DNA from: Paragonimus skrjabini miyazakii
Lineage: Eukaryota; Platyhelminthes; Trematoda; Plagiorchiida; Troglotrematidae
Direction: 5' to 3'
Assembly: GCA_014338405.1 (NCBI GenBank)
Contig: JTDE01001552.1
Coordinates: 36,836-100,835 of the forward strand
Length of the DNA stretch: 64,000 nt
Below are positions 61,301 through 63,262 of this stretch, piece by piece. Every line of letters starts with the position of its first letter. The stretch's first letter is position 1. A model generated the notes under the pieces. It had not been told where the DNA came from. It saw nothing but the letters and a program-made list of their open reading frames with translations, and made no database searches. Made by a program: the position numbers and the translations under genes.

Positions 61301-61495
61301 GCTCCAATGATAGTTCATCAAAATAGAGTCGATCACACATGTCGAAATCGGTGGAAACCGTCTCTGGGTTGCAGTTCAGCATGATGCTTGACCAGCCCAA
61401 GCGACGTAATTCTTGTACACAACCGACGGCACACCAATCGAACTCAACACTGGATCCGATACGATAGACTCCGGAACCGAGCACCATAATTTGCG
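13374..61495 (-). CDS. CAD: CAD gene, 3' portion (CPSase second half, DHOase, ATCase), 15 exons
   Basis: CAD makes carbamoyl phosphate, joins it to aspartate and cyclises the product to dihydroorotate in the cytosol. Fifteen minus-strand exons were placed by matching translated blocks to the CAD family and then choosing splice sites. Intron phases agree at all 14 junctions, giving 1373 codons plus TAA. Exons in transcription order: 61495-61282, 49897-49669, 47539-46901, 44999-44776, 43445-43314, 42487-42351, 39635-39377, 39229-38914, 38499-38268, 37560-37042, 32036-31867, 24287-24033, 23678-23429, 20564-20306, 13758-13470. Thirteen introns are GT-AG and one appears GC-AG. The window starts near human residue 910 (estimated by aligning the RRxS site) and runs to the C-terminus. 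The glutaminase and first synthetase half are off the right edge. No stop codon or frameshift is seen inside any exon, so the gene looks functional. Confidence 0.95.
13470..13758 (-). CDS. CAD: CAD exon w15: ATCase C-terminus and stop
   Basis: The last exon (residues 1278-1373, then TAA at 13470-13472). It encodes SLAAALPDTDVLYMTRVQAE, with the aspartate-binding arginine in MTRVQ. It then carries MHPLPRVGEI and DSDPRAAYFRQAEYGMYVRM, and ends LADPKH. HPLPR closes the aspartate site in ATCases. The acceptor is ttttcag. The open frame that begins upstream at 13829 is intronic before the acceptor. The short tail after RMALLAILL is normal for CAD. Confidence 0.96.
13759..14590 (-). other. CAD intron w14 sequence without recognised elements
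   Basis: Intron sequence just upstream of the last CAD exon. Short open frames on the plus strand at 14137-14396 and 14389-14625 show no family resemblance. Nothing else was recognised. Confidence 0.4.
14591..15858. mobile_element. 1.27-kb terminal-inverted-repeat element (non-autonomous DNA transposon candidate)
   Basis: A 92-base arm at 14591-14682 is repeated as its reverse complement at 15767-15858 with a single visible mismatch (aacttattt versus aacttgttt). The outermost bases are GTAACACTGG on each side, so a TA dinucleotide flanks ends that start ACACTGGC. That fits TA-targeting Tc1/mariner-type insertion. The interior has no transposase motif; its longest frames are short and unrecognised. 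I read it as a MITE-like or internally deleted copy inside a CAD intron. Confidence 0.65.
15859..16959 (-). other. CAD intron w14 sequence, unassigned
   Basis: Plus-strand open frames at 16038-16247 and 16496-16965 were checked and match no family I know. No inverted or tandem repeat was noticed. Confidence 0.35.
16960..17226 (+). mobile_element. LINE-B 3' end with a GAT-repeat tail
   Basis: Matches the LINE-B 3' UTR at 59580-59800: gttgtttgtttgcaagatgtaggcac, then atagacgtagct, a T-rich tract, gtactgctgtctatgat, and a run of about eight GAT units at 17205-17226. Only the 3' terminus is present, as expected for a heavily 5'-truncated LINE insertion. Copies also lie at 41278-41456 and 59580-59800 (plus) and 4830-4970 and 63093-63262 (minus). 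Confidence 0.8.
17385..17465 (+). repeat. tRNA-derived SINE candidate
   Basis: Contains an A-box-like tagcgcatcgg at about 17401 and a B-box-like gggtcgagtcc at about 17447. The spacing suits a pol III internal promoter. The sequence does not fold into a full cloverleaf with a proper acceptor stem and anticodon, so a real tRNA gene is unlikely. Confidence 0.4.
17466..18479 (-). other. CAD intron w14 sequence, unassigned
   Basis: No recognised gene. The minus-strand frame at 18275-18027 is short and unlike known families. The end nearest 18480 may belong to the 3' region of the adjacent PLE. Confidence 0.3.
18480..19415 (-). pseudogene. Penelope-like element, minus strand, decayed RT and GIY-YIG
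   Basis: Read on the minus strand, 19390-19210 gives FNDIKFTMKLPFSDVLVNRK, then SDGTPE, a stop, and PVYRKQT, the conserved end of PLE reverse transcriptases. Downstream pieces are SSETLCSTTELRRR (about 19150), WYKPTETVHRLLLKT (about 18900), MSEISCDNHGKRYV and RHKLSTR (about 18800), the entry to the GIY-YIG endonuclease. At 18640-18500 the degraded C-terminus reads IISGSLLLVNRFDR. Multiple stops and shifts make it non-functional. Confidence 0.75.
19416..20305 (-). other. CAD intron w14 sequence, unassigned
   Basis: No element recognised. Overlapping short frames on both strands at 19468-19904 show no family resemblance. Confidence 0.35.
20306..20564 (-). CDS. CAD: CAD exon w14: ATCase central segment
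   Basis: Residues 1192-1277. It begins GDGVGEHPTQALLDVFTIRE, with His1198 and Gln1201 of the HPTQ motif contacting carbamoyl phosphate. It continues TVTMVGDLANGRTVHSLARL, the start of the aspartate-binding domain, and ends RGIPQEEVP. The acceptor is tgccag and the donor gttggt after AG of a split Ser codon. The 6.5-kb intron after it contains the 1.27-kb inverted-repeat element, a LINE-B 3' end and a PLE. Confidence 0.95.
20565..22039 (-). other. CAD intron w13 sequence, unassigned
   Basis: A/T-rich intron. Open frames up to about 70 codons were checked and match nothing I recognise. The right end runs into a decayed LINE RT. Confidence 0.35.
22040..22440 (+). pseudogene. LINE reverse-transcriptase fragment
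   Basis: The plus-strand translation gives ESWNCLIRKDTPQNFVYALK, then GVRVYGESPPSSSTIRSVHL, GCLIFPFLFYLVVDGIQEN, and in another frame RKYADDIA. This is the RT stretch from the fingers to the YADD catalytic box (about 22310), equivalent to RIGVRQGCP...DYADD in LINE-B at 58615-58770 but clearly diverged from it. It carries frameshifts and is truncated on both sides. Confidence 0.7.
22441..23428 (-). other. CAD intron w13 sequence, unassigned
   Basis: No recognised coding or repeat unit. A plus-strand frame of 104 codons at 23060-23374 has no known relatives that I can name. The gtagcccggtggttag string near 22450 resembles an A box but has no convincing B box. Confidence 0.3.
23429..23678 (-). 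CDS. CAD: CAD exon w13: ATCase carbamoyl-phosphate binding site
   Basis: Residues 1109-1191. It begins VMASLFFEPSTRTANSFAVA. The STRT segment (residues 1118-1121) is the carbamoyl-phosphate loop common to all ATCases. SLTKGETLADT supplies the mobile-loop lysine (Lys1148) that reaches across the trimer interface. The exon ends TNKPIISA plus one base of a Gly codon. The acceptor is ttttag and the donor gtaagt. All catalytic residues expected in this stretch are present. Confidence 0.95.
24033..24287 (-). CDS. CAD: CAD exon w12: linker end and ATCase N-terminus
   Basis: Residues 1024-1108. The first 40 or so residues are linker (DECSYPTAAELRSP onward). ATCase begins at about GRHLLTMEGFPKGALHRLF, continues NLAHSYRQDVLKN, and ends CCGK. 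This aligns with the first helices of the ATCase carbamoyl-phosphate domain. The acceptor gagcag stands at 24288 and the donor gtgagt follows GGAAAA, phase 0. The open frame extends on both sides into intron. The 7.6-kb intron upstream contains the PLE with the assembly gap and the long LINE-A copy. Confidence 0.92.
24985..26480 (+). pseudogene. Penelope-like element with RT, linker, GIY-YIG and inverted terminal arms
   Basis: RT C-terminal part: AVGYVLAQLFADILMERLEN (25141-25200, family GSPLGPLLADIFM), an assembly gap, then ILAIFNSAQKNTIFTLEVER, DELAFMDVLIRHHADRS and VYRKDLEWAIYPF. The linker TITKRLEIIVNKTFYVAKLR lies at about 25765-25830. GIY-YIG region: CVYSFTCSCRNGYPCRTIRS, in which the YIG/YVG core is YPC, followed by RCRILATAEAIGIRL to a stop at 26220. 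About 140 bases at 24985-25120 recur as the reverse complement at 26345-26480 (for example aaaacatttgtatgaaa), so the copy has inverted arms. It is inactive. Confidence 0.8.
25217..25316. other. Assembly gap of 100 N
   Basis: Exactly 100 undetermined bases inside the PLE reverse transcriptase. The round number suggests a placeholder rather than a measured length. Both sides read as the same RT, and the missing part should contain the YxDD catalytic box. Confidence 0.95.
27420..28200 (+). pseudogene. LINE-A endonuclease, frameshifted copy
   Basis: Three overlapping frames together cover the EEP endonuclease. The first has CTLLDRYSATGRPERCTALI, YRIDVAALSETRLADQGKS and GARYTFYWIGYP. The second has ICIAVADRIDALMIGEPQ and ATFVSVYGPAMCHTDDT. 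The third has RLCVLGDSNDQIGRDSV, WPGVLGPYGTGSLNENGDRL, HPRSGHHYLFYYVIV and STDHRLV. The ALSETR glutamate and the terminal DH are present, while GDLNA has become GDSND. At least two frameshifts separate the parts, near 27600 and 27835. Confidence 0.8.
30666..31096 (-). mobile_element. PLE insertion nested in the LINE-A 3' UTR, 7-bp target duplication
   Basis: A 431-base 5'-truncated PLE on the minus strand. It encodes the GIY-YIG endonuclease end: YIGRTDRRLSQRVAEHVPNWL, SSIARHMITGHQVVPLNSFK, and LLAFSEVMLITAHQPALC. TGTATTG occurs on both sides (30659-30665 and 31097-31103). Removing one copy plus the insert restores the alignment with the uninterrupted LINE-A ends at 2690 and 47930. The apparent start MGLLCPVGQ of the open frame is LINE-A UTR, not PLE. 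The 3' part holds a degenerate hammerhead motif and matches 54230-54390. Confidence 0.85.
30692..30733 (-). ncRNA. Degenerate hammerhead ribozyme motif in the PLE 3' region
   Basis: The minus strand reads a GTTTGCGA arm, then CTGATGA, an 8-base loop GAGTAAAC, GAA, and a perfect four-pair stem (ATGT-TA-ACAT), then CGCAAC. The core sequences are canonical and the related copy at 54308-54351 shares them. Two bases at the expected cleavage site appear deleted relative to that copy, and stem II has only its closing pair, so activity is doubtful. Confidence 0.5.
31263..31866 (-). other. CAD intron w11 sequence, unassigned
   Basis: The stretch between the LINE-A end and linker exon w11. No repeat or coding motif recognised. 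Confidence 0.35.
31867..32036 (-). CDS. CAD: CAD exon w11: DHOase-ATCase linker
   Basis: Residues 967-1023. The exon is short and weakly conserved, and was found by phase and by the residual motif VLVKPGFGRN, which matches VLVPPGYGQD at the start of the vertebrate linker. The rest is Ser/Pro-rich (PTAPVSPSPRLRFESY), as expected for the flexible linker that joins DHOase and ATCase and carries regulatory phosphorylation in mammals. The acceptor is caatag and completes the split Val codon. The donor gtatgg follows ATTCAG in phase 0. Without this exon, exons w10 (phase 1) and w12 (phase 0) could not be joined, which strengthens the call. Confidence 0.85.
32037..33783 (-). other. CAD intron w10 sequence, unassigned
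   Basis: A 170-codon minus-strand open frame at 32935-32423 (includes AALTDLLCVLVTYTNCLLIHHL) faintly echoes ATCase exon w13 (ETLADTLRVLASYTDCLVIRH) near its end, around 32430-32500. This may be a decayed duplicate of that exon. The remainder shows no recognisable feature. Confidence 0.35.
33784..36062. mobile_element. 2.28-kb inverted-repeat element
   Basis: Arms of about 241 bases at 33784-34024 and 35821-36062 are reverse complements at roughly 90 percent by eye. They share ttaaaaacggtagactgccc, an atttatatggcggagtc segment and a CA/CG-rich microsatellite. The interior carries a two-unit degenerate tandem repeat (34688-35015) and no transposase or RT that I can identify. It could be a foldback or MITE-like DNA transposon, or a PLE-derived unit with inverted arms, since two PLEs in this window have that layout. 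It lies inside CAD intron w10. Confidence 0.6.
34688..35015 (+). repeat. Two-unit degenerate tandem repeat, period about 174 bp
   Basis: Unit one starts gatggattactaaaccggagg and unit two starts at about 34862 with gatggatgactagatcggagg. Both then have a tggaata/cggaata block, a gatgagtca block followed by cgctcaac, and a ggatcaacgga/ggaccaatgga block. The units differ at many positions. The interior is richer in CG than its surroundings. Confidence 0.55.
36120..36212 (-). repeat. tRNA-derived SINE candidate
   Basis: The minus strand reads ggccctgtgttctagtgg, then ataagggtctgg (A box tagtggataagg), and ends with a perfect-looking B box gggttcgagtc at about 36142-36152. Spacing fits a pol III promoter. 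The acceptor ends do not pair as in a tRNA, so a SINE head is more likely than a gene. A weaker tRNA-like string (gatggataagtgttc ... gggtcggacgc) lies on the plus strand at 36300-36342. Confidence 0.5.
36213..37041 (-). other. CAD intron w10 sequence next to exon w10
   Basis: No supported feature beyond the weak tRNA-like string near 36300. Open frames at 36335-36961 on the minus strand resemble nothing known. Confidence 0.35.
37042..37560 (-). CDS. CAD: CAD exon w10: DHOase C-terminal half with the catalytic Asp
   Basis: Residues 794-966. It begins SEVRPRLGTLEDVQALW, then VIDCFATDHAPH, PPGFPGLETMLPL, and LHVNPRRIFNL. Asp822 in FATDHAPH is the catalytic base equivalent to human Asp1686, and the last His of that motif is also kept. 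The C-terminal strand region ends VRRVIIRGELAFVDDR. The acceptor ttctag is immediately before 37560. The donor gtgagt follows the first base of a split Val codon. The 5.0-kb intron after it contains the 2.3-kb inverted-repeat element and a SINE candidate. Confidence 0.95.
37561..38267 (-). other. CAD intron w9
   Basis: A 707-base GT-AG intron between two DHOase exons. No repeat was recognised in it. Confidence 0.6.
38268..38499 (-). CDS. CAD: CAD exon w9: DHOase barrel, metal-binding His residues
   Basis: Residues 717-793. It starts TWPITRPICCHAEGETMAAV, then SVHICHVARKEEIELI, and VTCEVSPHHLFLTKDD. His727 and His751 match the remaining zinc-ligand positions of human DHOase (His1590 and His1614), with Cys750 beside the latter. 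CEVSPHHLF is the loop that frames the active site. The acceptor is gtacag and the donor is gtaagt after the first base of a Ser codon. The open frame continues past the donor as WSKFWLIF, which is intron. Confidence 0.94.
38914..39229 (-). CDS. CAD: CAD exon w8: DHOase barrel with the carbamylated lysine
   Basis: Residues 611-716. It begins RDPGHEYKEDWSSATVAALA, then FAMPNTNP, and GLKMYLNETFSTL near the end. Lys692 in GLKMYLNET corresponds to the carboxylated bridging lysine (human Lys1556), and the flexible-loop residues FS follow it. The acceptor is ttccccag and completes Arg611. The exon ends HFE at 38914. The intron that follows starts GCACGT rather than GT, and only this boundary gives the expected HFE-TWP junction in frame, so it is read as a GC-AG intron of 414 bases. 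Confidence 0.92.
39377..39635 (-). CDS. CAD: CAD exon w7: MGS-DHOase junction and the DHOase HxH metal motif
   Basis: Residues 525-611. It begins GYMTRRLAVETNVPLITDVK, crosses a longer-than-usual spacer (GGRVPTTKEIHSP and LPVRGGGEVATD), and ends LPGLIDIHVHTR. His607 and His609 form the HxH zinc motif of dihydroorotase, matching human His1471 and His1473. DHOase cyclises carbamoyl aspartate. The spacer before CITSNQIIYLPG appears about 20 residues longer than in vertebrate CAD. The donor gtttgt falls inside the Arg codon just after HxH. The reading frame stays open through the short intron that follows. Confidence 0.94.
39636..41277 (-). other. CAD intron w6, left part, unassigned
   Basis: No recognisable element before the LINE-B 3' end. 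Open frames of 60-79 codons on the plus strand are not similar to known families. Confidence 0.35.
41278..41456 (+). mobile_element. LINE-B 3' end, decayed tail
   Basis: Matches the LINE-B 3' UTR (atatagacgtagctg, gttaagtccctacctgtcc, ggtttgctttttt, attgctgtctacgatgac). The GAT-repeat tail has decayed to gatgacggtg. It is 5'-truncated and lies antisense in a CAD intron. Confidence 0.75.
41457..43313 (-). other. CAD introns w6 (right part) and w5, flanking exon w6
   Basis: Intron sequence on both sides of exon w6 (42351-42487). No mobile element recognised. A minus-strand open frame at 43401-43057 is exon w5 in a wrong frame followed by intron. Confidence 0.4.
42351..42487 (-). CDS. CAD: CAD exon w6: MGS domain end with a PKA-type RRPS site
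   Basis: Residues 479-524. The exon carries IRERTVQQYLAEKQFALIVS, then MRKTGYRRPSAFVTR. It aligns with the end of the vertebrate MGS domain, where RRLSSFVTKG holds the PKA-phosphorylated Ser1406. Here the matching Ser is residue 519 in RRPS (42367-42378), so the basic consensus is kept although Leu is replaced by Pro. The acceptor is tttcag. The donor gtaggt follows the first base of a Gly codon. The following intron of 2.7 kb holds a LINE-B 3' end. Confidence 0.93.
43314..43445 (-). CDS. CAD: CAD exon w5: MGS-like regulatory domain
   Basis: A short 132-base exon (residues 435-478). It encodes ITQLSRLGYQLFGSCGTADYY, then TQGIFVTPIEWPYEE, the allosteric Rossmann-like fold where GTADYY corresponds to GTADFY in vertebrate CAD. 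The acceptor ttag leaves one base to complete Ser. The donor gtgagt leaves AT, and the next exon supplies G to make Met. The nearby open frame that starts upstream with MTGRVSP is intronic until this point. Confidence 0.93.
43446..44775 (-). other. CAD intron w4
   Basis: A 1.33-kb GT-AG intron. No element was recognised. Confidence 0.5.
44776..44999 (-). CDS. CAD: CAD exon w4: end of the CPSase core and start of the MGS domain
   Basis: Residues 361-434. The exon opens VPVFSFSRLLGADV, continues GVEMVSTGEVACFGRDR, and moves into the allosteric methylglyoxal-synthase-like domain with KENIFLSIGSY and HKKELL. In animal CAD this C-terminal domain binds the inhibitor UTP and the activator PRPP. The acceptor is cacgtag and the donor is gttcgt after an AG that begins a split Ser codon. 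The exon is collinear with other CADs and shows no insertion. Confidence 0.95.
45314..45354 (-). ncRNA. Type I hammerhead ribozyme motif, left PLE arm
   Basis: An exact reverse-complement copy of the motif at 45945-45985, so the same stems and core exist on the minus strand, which is the CAD sense strand. The CAD pre-mRNA would therefore contain this motif in the potentially active orientation within intron w3. The predicted scissile bond lies after the C read from 45320. Confidence 0.8.
45420..45859 (+). CDS. PLE GIY-YIG endonuclease region, open frame
   Basis: The open frame reads FNAAELCVLARTQKLPVP, then HCVYQFTCNCKESYIGRTER, RVKEHLPKWVQ, SAVARHVLTTGHVIDPVCAF and LRFAEAVAINRLNPSLC to a stop at 45857-45859. 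CVYQF and SYIGRT are the two halves of the GIY-YIG motif. The Arg in GRT and the Glu of FAEAVAI match catalytic positions of the family, and CNC preserves the PLE cysteine pair before YIG. The RT is missing, so this is a 5'-truncated copy, but the domain itself has no stop. The first ATG (45575) falls after the YIG motif. Confidence 0.75.
45945..45985 (+). ncRNA. Type I hammerhead ribozyme motif, right PLE arm
   Basis: All three helices and the full conserved core can be drawn. Stem I pairs 45945-45950 (TTGGTA) with 45980-45985 (TACCAG). CTGATGA is at 45951-45957. Stem II is GT-CAAT-AC at 45958-45965. GAA is at 45966-45968. Stem III is ATGC-TT-GCAT at 45969-45978. C at 45979 precedes the predicted scissile bond. 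The open stem I makes it type I with very short stems II and III, the compact form described for PLE pseudo-LTR ribozymes. Cleavage is inferred, not shown. Confidence 0.8.
46051..46900 (-). other. CAD intron w3, left of exon w3
   Basis: No element recognised between the PLE target duplication and exon w3. Confidence 0.4.
46901..47539 (-). CDS. CAD: CAD exon w3: CPSase ATP-grasp core with a Ser-rich insertion
   Basis: The largest exon in the window, 213 codons (residues 148-360). It begins VGYPCLVRPSYVLSG, then carries EAKEIDVDAV, SEHVENAGVHSGDAT and FNLQLIAKD, and ends GYVGVK. These are the nucleotide-binding and metal-ligand segments of the second ATP-grasp domain. The arginine after FPFVSKT and the NLRVSRSFPF stretch match family catalytic segments. 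Oddity: between CILG and EPPVDVM there is a Ser/Asp-rich stretch of roughly 30 residues (includes SHSKSDRSSISRG) where animal CADs have only a few residues. It is in frame and has no splice consensus of its own, so I read it as a real insertion. The donor gtacgt starts at 46900, phase 0. Confidence 0.95.
47690..48135 (-). mobile_element. LINE-A 3' UTR fragment, inverted
   Basis: The minus strand matches the LINE-A 3' UTR: ccggtccaaccttgcattttg, gcactacgttcccagtttag, gctttccgtttcgagctaac, then the terminal module with cacaaaggcctcactcacac and gaaccgcaagtggtgcattg. It ends near 47690. It is uninterrupted at the site where the copy at 30.66 kb carries a PLE. It lies in CAD intron w2 in sense orientation. 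Confidence 0.75.
48136..49668 (-). other. CAD intron w2, right part, unassigned
   Basis: The longest open frame is 127 codons (48625-48242, minus), without known relatives. No repeats recognised. Confidence 0.35.
49669..49897 (-). CDS. CAD: CAD exon w2: CPSase ATP-grasp segment
   Basis: Residues 71-147 of the reconstructed chain. The peptide carries GVIVSMGGQSPNN, then ENRFKFSRLLD and GISQPRWRELTD, which match the CAD/carB ATP-grasp core closely, including the glycine loop and the SAENR segment. The acceptor (ttcacag) supplies one base that completes the split Asn codon from exon w1. The donor gtaagt follows GAAGAA in phase 0. The open frame continues into intron sequence on both sides, so residues before LESAV and after FCEE are not part of the protein. 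Spacing and phase agree with both neighbours. Confidence 0.95.
49898..51749 (-). other. CAD intron w1, left part, unassigned
   Basis: Open frames on the plus strand at 50278-50664 (128 codons) and 51317-51622 (101 codons) were examined. Neither shows a motif I recognise. Part may be the decayed 5' region of the PLE that starts near 51750. Confidence 0.3.
51750..52830 (+). pseudogene. Penelope-like element, same family as the one at 25 kb
   Basis: RT end: HRKGTWNGQYTHPFNYVSLR with QKRNLACSL (about 51910-52005), then RRIFAENAYPVNFMDGHME. Linker: EKKLVYMTLDYSGKALAELV and AIETTYNAAQLRISF (52130-52255). GIY-YIG: ADYVGRTTRRLSSMIREHHS (52335-52395), then VRYRILATSEAIKIRLHNPH (52530-52590). The 3' region 52620-52830 matches 26220-26480, including ggtgatgaataaccgaaaac. 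Stops and frameshifts occur at several points, for example in the first half of the GIY motif near 52300. Confidence 0.8.
52831..53939 (-). other. CAD intron w1 between two PLE copies
   Basis: No supported element; only short frames. Confidence 0.35.
53940..54400 (+). pseudogene. PLE fragment: GIY-YIG end and 3' region
   Basis: Reads SSLMAKHLMITDQVDSVNSA then MILFRNRNPKMLAFCETMLI and RTYQ, the C-terminal end of the PLE endonuclease (compare ARHMITGHQVVPLNSFKIL at 30.9 kb). The following 150 bases match the reverse complement of 30670-30790, including cgagagtaaacgaaatgtta, so it belongs to the same PLE family as the nested copy. Both the RT and the YIG half are missing. Confidence 0.75.
54308..54351 (+). 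ncRNA. Degenerate hammerhead ribozyme motif in a PLE 3' region
   Basis: CTGACGA at 54316-54322 (position 7 of the core is free to vary), loop GAGTAAAC, GAA at 54331-54333, stem III ATGT-TA-ACAT at 54334-54343, A at 54344 before the predicted bond, then TCGTAAC. Stem I pairs only partly with GTTTGGGA at 54308-54315. It is homologous to the motif at 30692-30733 and probably inactive. Confidence 0.5.
54401..55789 (-). other. CAD intron w1 between a PLE fragment and LINE-B
   Basis: Apart from the dispersed hairpin repeat at 54860-54950, nothing was recognised. The two overlapping minus-strand frames at 55687-55264 have no known relatives. Confidence 0.35.
54860..54950 (+). repeat. Dispersed repeat with a conserved hairpin (plus copy)
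   Basis: Shares about 90 bases with the reverse complement of 60970-61056. Core: CTGAGGA, then ggccac-ccgag-gtcgtt, then gaaacgtagagtattacaa, then ctcataacgtt. The stem GGCCAC/GTGGTT is preserved through wobble pairs. The CTGANGA...GAAAC layout resembles a hammerhead core, but no stem I can be drawn. Confidence 0.5.
56068..56343 (+). pseudogene. LINE-B leader ORF
   Basis: A 91-codon frame starting MNNYNTSNSIMHRMSRSINR, then VALSVADNRVDRRKHATAD, followed by a Ser/Pro-rich stretch. The first 35 residues match the LINE-A leader peptide at 27195 (plus) and near 3905-3800 (minus). It ends one base out of frame with the endonuclease frame, so in the parent element it may have been the N-terminus of a single ORF, or a separate short ORF. 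Confidence 0.55.
56336..57080 (+). pseudogene. LINE-B endonuclease (EEP family)
   Basis: MRINIGAFNVRTLKQIG and VDVCCISETRIQ open the domain (the SETR glutamate is present). A stop interrupts at about 56528. The rest is open from 56600: VSAYAPTDCSEVDVKDAF, VVLAGDVNAQVDRFGEAESR with the GDVNA catalytic loop, FGIAPHRSDNDGRLLQLC, and PPSPNQAWSEIDHTAVSYRW with the final D-H. All catalytic positions survive. Only the stop at 56528 and the break before the RT part are disabling in this stretch. Confidence 0.8.
57480..59240 (+). pseudogene. LINE-B reverse transcriptase with an internal tandem duplication
   Basis: Segments: KLIRATGPRRPSVSEAICEA (57550), LSALNRNRAAGPDDLVPALL (57770), then a fingers/palm block PVISRVLASIIFRQLTAVRE, EEQAGFCPGWGCTENIF, AIFLDYKGVFYSV (57930-58205). 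A diverged second copy follows at once: NARVLAFVIPRRLTAVRE, KQAGYRPGRGCIGHIL (58206-58480). Reading then continues SLITRIGVRQGCPFPPLLFK, GGRLIDLDYADDNVLLFDNF (YADD near 58760) and KYFGMRFATSKCKLL. The duplication, of period 276 bases, is unusual for an RT. Confidence 0.8.
59801..60969 (-). other. CAD intron w1 right of LINE-B
   Basis: No supported feature. Open frames of about 70 codons on either strand resemble nothing known. Confidence 0.35.
60970..61056 (-). repeat. Dispersed repeat with a conserved hairpin (minus copy)
   Basis: The reverse-complement counterpart of 54860-54950. Here the hairpin is perfect (ggccac-ccgaa-gtggtt) while the preceding box is CTGTGGA, which breaks the hammerhead core. 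It lies about 230 bases downstream of CAD exon w1, in intron w1. Confidence 0.5.
61282..61495 (-). CDS. CAD: CAD exon w1: start of the second CPSase synthetase half
   Basis: This is the most upstream CAD exon in the window. It encodes the ATP-grasp preATP region that opens the second synthetase half, with MVLGSGVYRIGSS, NPETVSTD and MCDRLYFDE, all near-invariant in CPSases. This half phosphorylates carbamate to carbamoyl phosphate. The acceptor is ...ctgttag at 61496-61497 (minus strand), leaving two bases of a split codon. The donor gtaagt starts at 61281 and splits an Asn codon. The exon opens mid-codon with an acceptor, so at least one further exon must lie upstream. None was recognised before 64000, and the rest of the gene should lie past the right edge. 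The following intron is 11.4 kb, the longest here, and holds a LINE-B and several PLE fragments. Confidence 0.95.
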
Positions 61496-63092
61496 CTAAC
61501 AGAAGATAATTGCGAACAGATGGTCACATGTGTTAATTAGTAGAAAGTCTAATAATACTAATCAAAGCTAAAGATGCCATTCAATTGTGCTAAATGAAAA
61601 GCACTCTCAGCTTACACGCTAAGATTGTCCTTGTCGTCACACGTGTGCTGGATACTGTCAAGTGGCACAAACCCAATATAAGACTTATCGAAACTGGCGA
61701 AGACCCACTAAACGACACTCAACAAACGGCAACAGTTCAACCTTAGCAACAGAATAGGAAGGGACAATCGTTATACAACCAGTAATTTATCAATGAAGGC
61801 ACTAAGGGTTCGAACAGTTTTGAATGAGCACAGAGCTTATTTGTGAATGCACACCAAGCTGTCGGGAATATAAGTTAGAATAAAAAATCGTTAGAACAGT
61901 CTGCGGTAGGTCTAGGTTATTACCATGCTGTCATGGGCACCGTTAAGTTTGAACTATCAGTTAGAACTAACCACGGAAAGAAAACAAGATTTAAAAGTGA
62001 TCCGTTATTTCACATTCAAAATAAAGGCTGGATGGACGGAGTGGTTTTGAATTCGATGACTATACGACATACAAGTAACAACTGTGAGATGCAAACTCAT
62101 TGCGGTAGTGTAACGTAATGGAAGCACCATCCGTTTAGTTCGATGGGGAAATGTTTTGAAAACTATTGGCAAAAACAAGGTGAACATCGTTGATGTAGCA
62201 AGTGGGTTACAAAACACTATATTTTGCGGAGCATGTTGTCCGGCTAGTAACTGGAGACGCGGTTTGCAATCCATTCTGTTTCAACACTAGTCTACTTAGC
62301 CCTTGTACACTCGAAGACAATGCGTAAAAAATTCCAGCTGCCAGTCATCATTGGACCCAGATTACCGCTTTCTGTGAAATTTAAACAGTGTACGAACACA
62401 CTGTCTATGGCTACTGCGACCAGGCTGAAGTCGAGAGAACTGTTATCCACAGAATCACATTGGCGAATCAAGAGGATTCTGAGGGCTGTGCAACTCAGAA
62501 TGCAAAACATTCTACTATGGATTGCGTGTTGAACAGTCGTCCTAGAAACTCTGCCCTCTTCACCAGAATATTACGATTCAGTGAACGTAACAGATATTCA
62601 TCAGGAAGCACCATATCAAAGGAAAAACACTCAGTCATCAAGTACATCTCCAGCAGGCTAGAAGGAAGAAGCTATGCGTGGATAGCATTCTTCAAGTAGG
62701 CATAACATCCATCACAAGCCCAAAAAAATGAACATCAACAAGGTTGTATTGCAGTAGACAAGATGTTTTAGGCATGCCAACAGTGCTACGTTCACTTCTA
62801 GTAAAAAAAATAGAAACAACCACACTTCGACGGGAAGGTGAATGTCATCACATATCCACTGTTCAACAGGACCTTCAAACTGGACCTCAAAGGAAATCCT
62901 TTTTCCAAAAGTTTGACATCCATCAAGTCTAAGGGACAGTCCCGAGGTCAACAATATTGCCAACGGTTTATTTGATTGGATAAATGATTAACCCGGCACA
63001 AACCCTGCGTATACCATAAAAGCGGCGTCGAAAAAATCTTTTACGAACTACTCTGTGCGTTGTGCAATAATTATAGGCACTGGCAACTCATT
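61496..63092. other. Sequence upstream of CAD exon w1, presumably intron
   Basis: The previous CAD exon should lie in this direction but none was recognised. Plus-strand frames at 62320-62699 and a minus-strand frame at 62963-62712 show no CPSase motif and no TE motif I can name. Exon w1 begins with an acceptor, so this is taken to be intron. Confidence 0.4.
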
Positions 63093-63262
63093 GTCTACCA
63101 TCATCATCATCATCATAGACAGCAATACATCAGTGGTTCAGACTGATGCTTAACTGCTACACAAACACGAAGGAAGGGGAATGGACCTAACTACTATCAA
63201 ACACATTCAAACATACAACATCAAGGCGCCTACACCTTGCAAACAAACAACTGTGCTGTCTA
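63093..63262 (-). mobile_element. LINE-B 3' end with a GAT-repeat tail, inverted
   Basis: The plus strand reads accatcatcatcatcatcat, then agacagcaatacatcagtgg, ggacctaactactatcaaac and gcctacaccttgcaaacaaa, the reverse complement of the LINE-B terminus at 59600-59797. The GAT run has about six units. The element may extend to higher coordinates, since LINE-B upstream sequence is expected there, but 63263-63720 is too decayed to translate convincingly. Confidence 0.75.
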
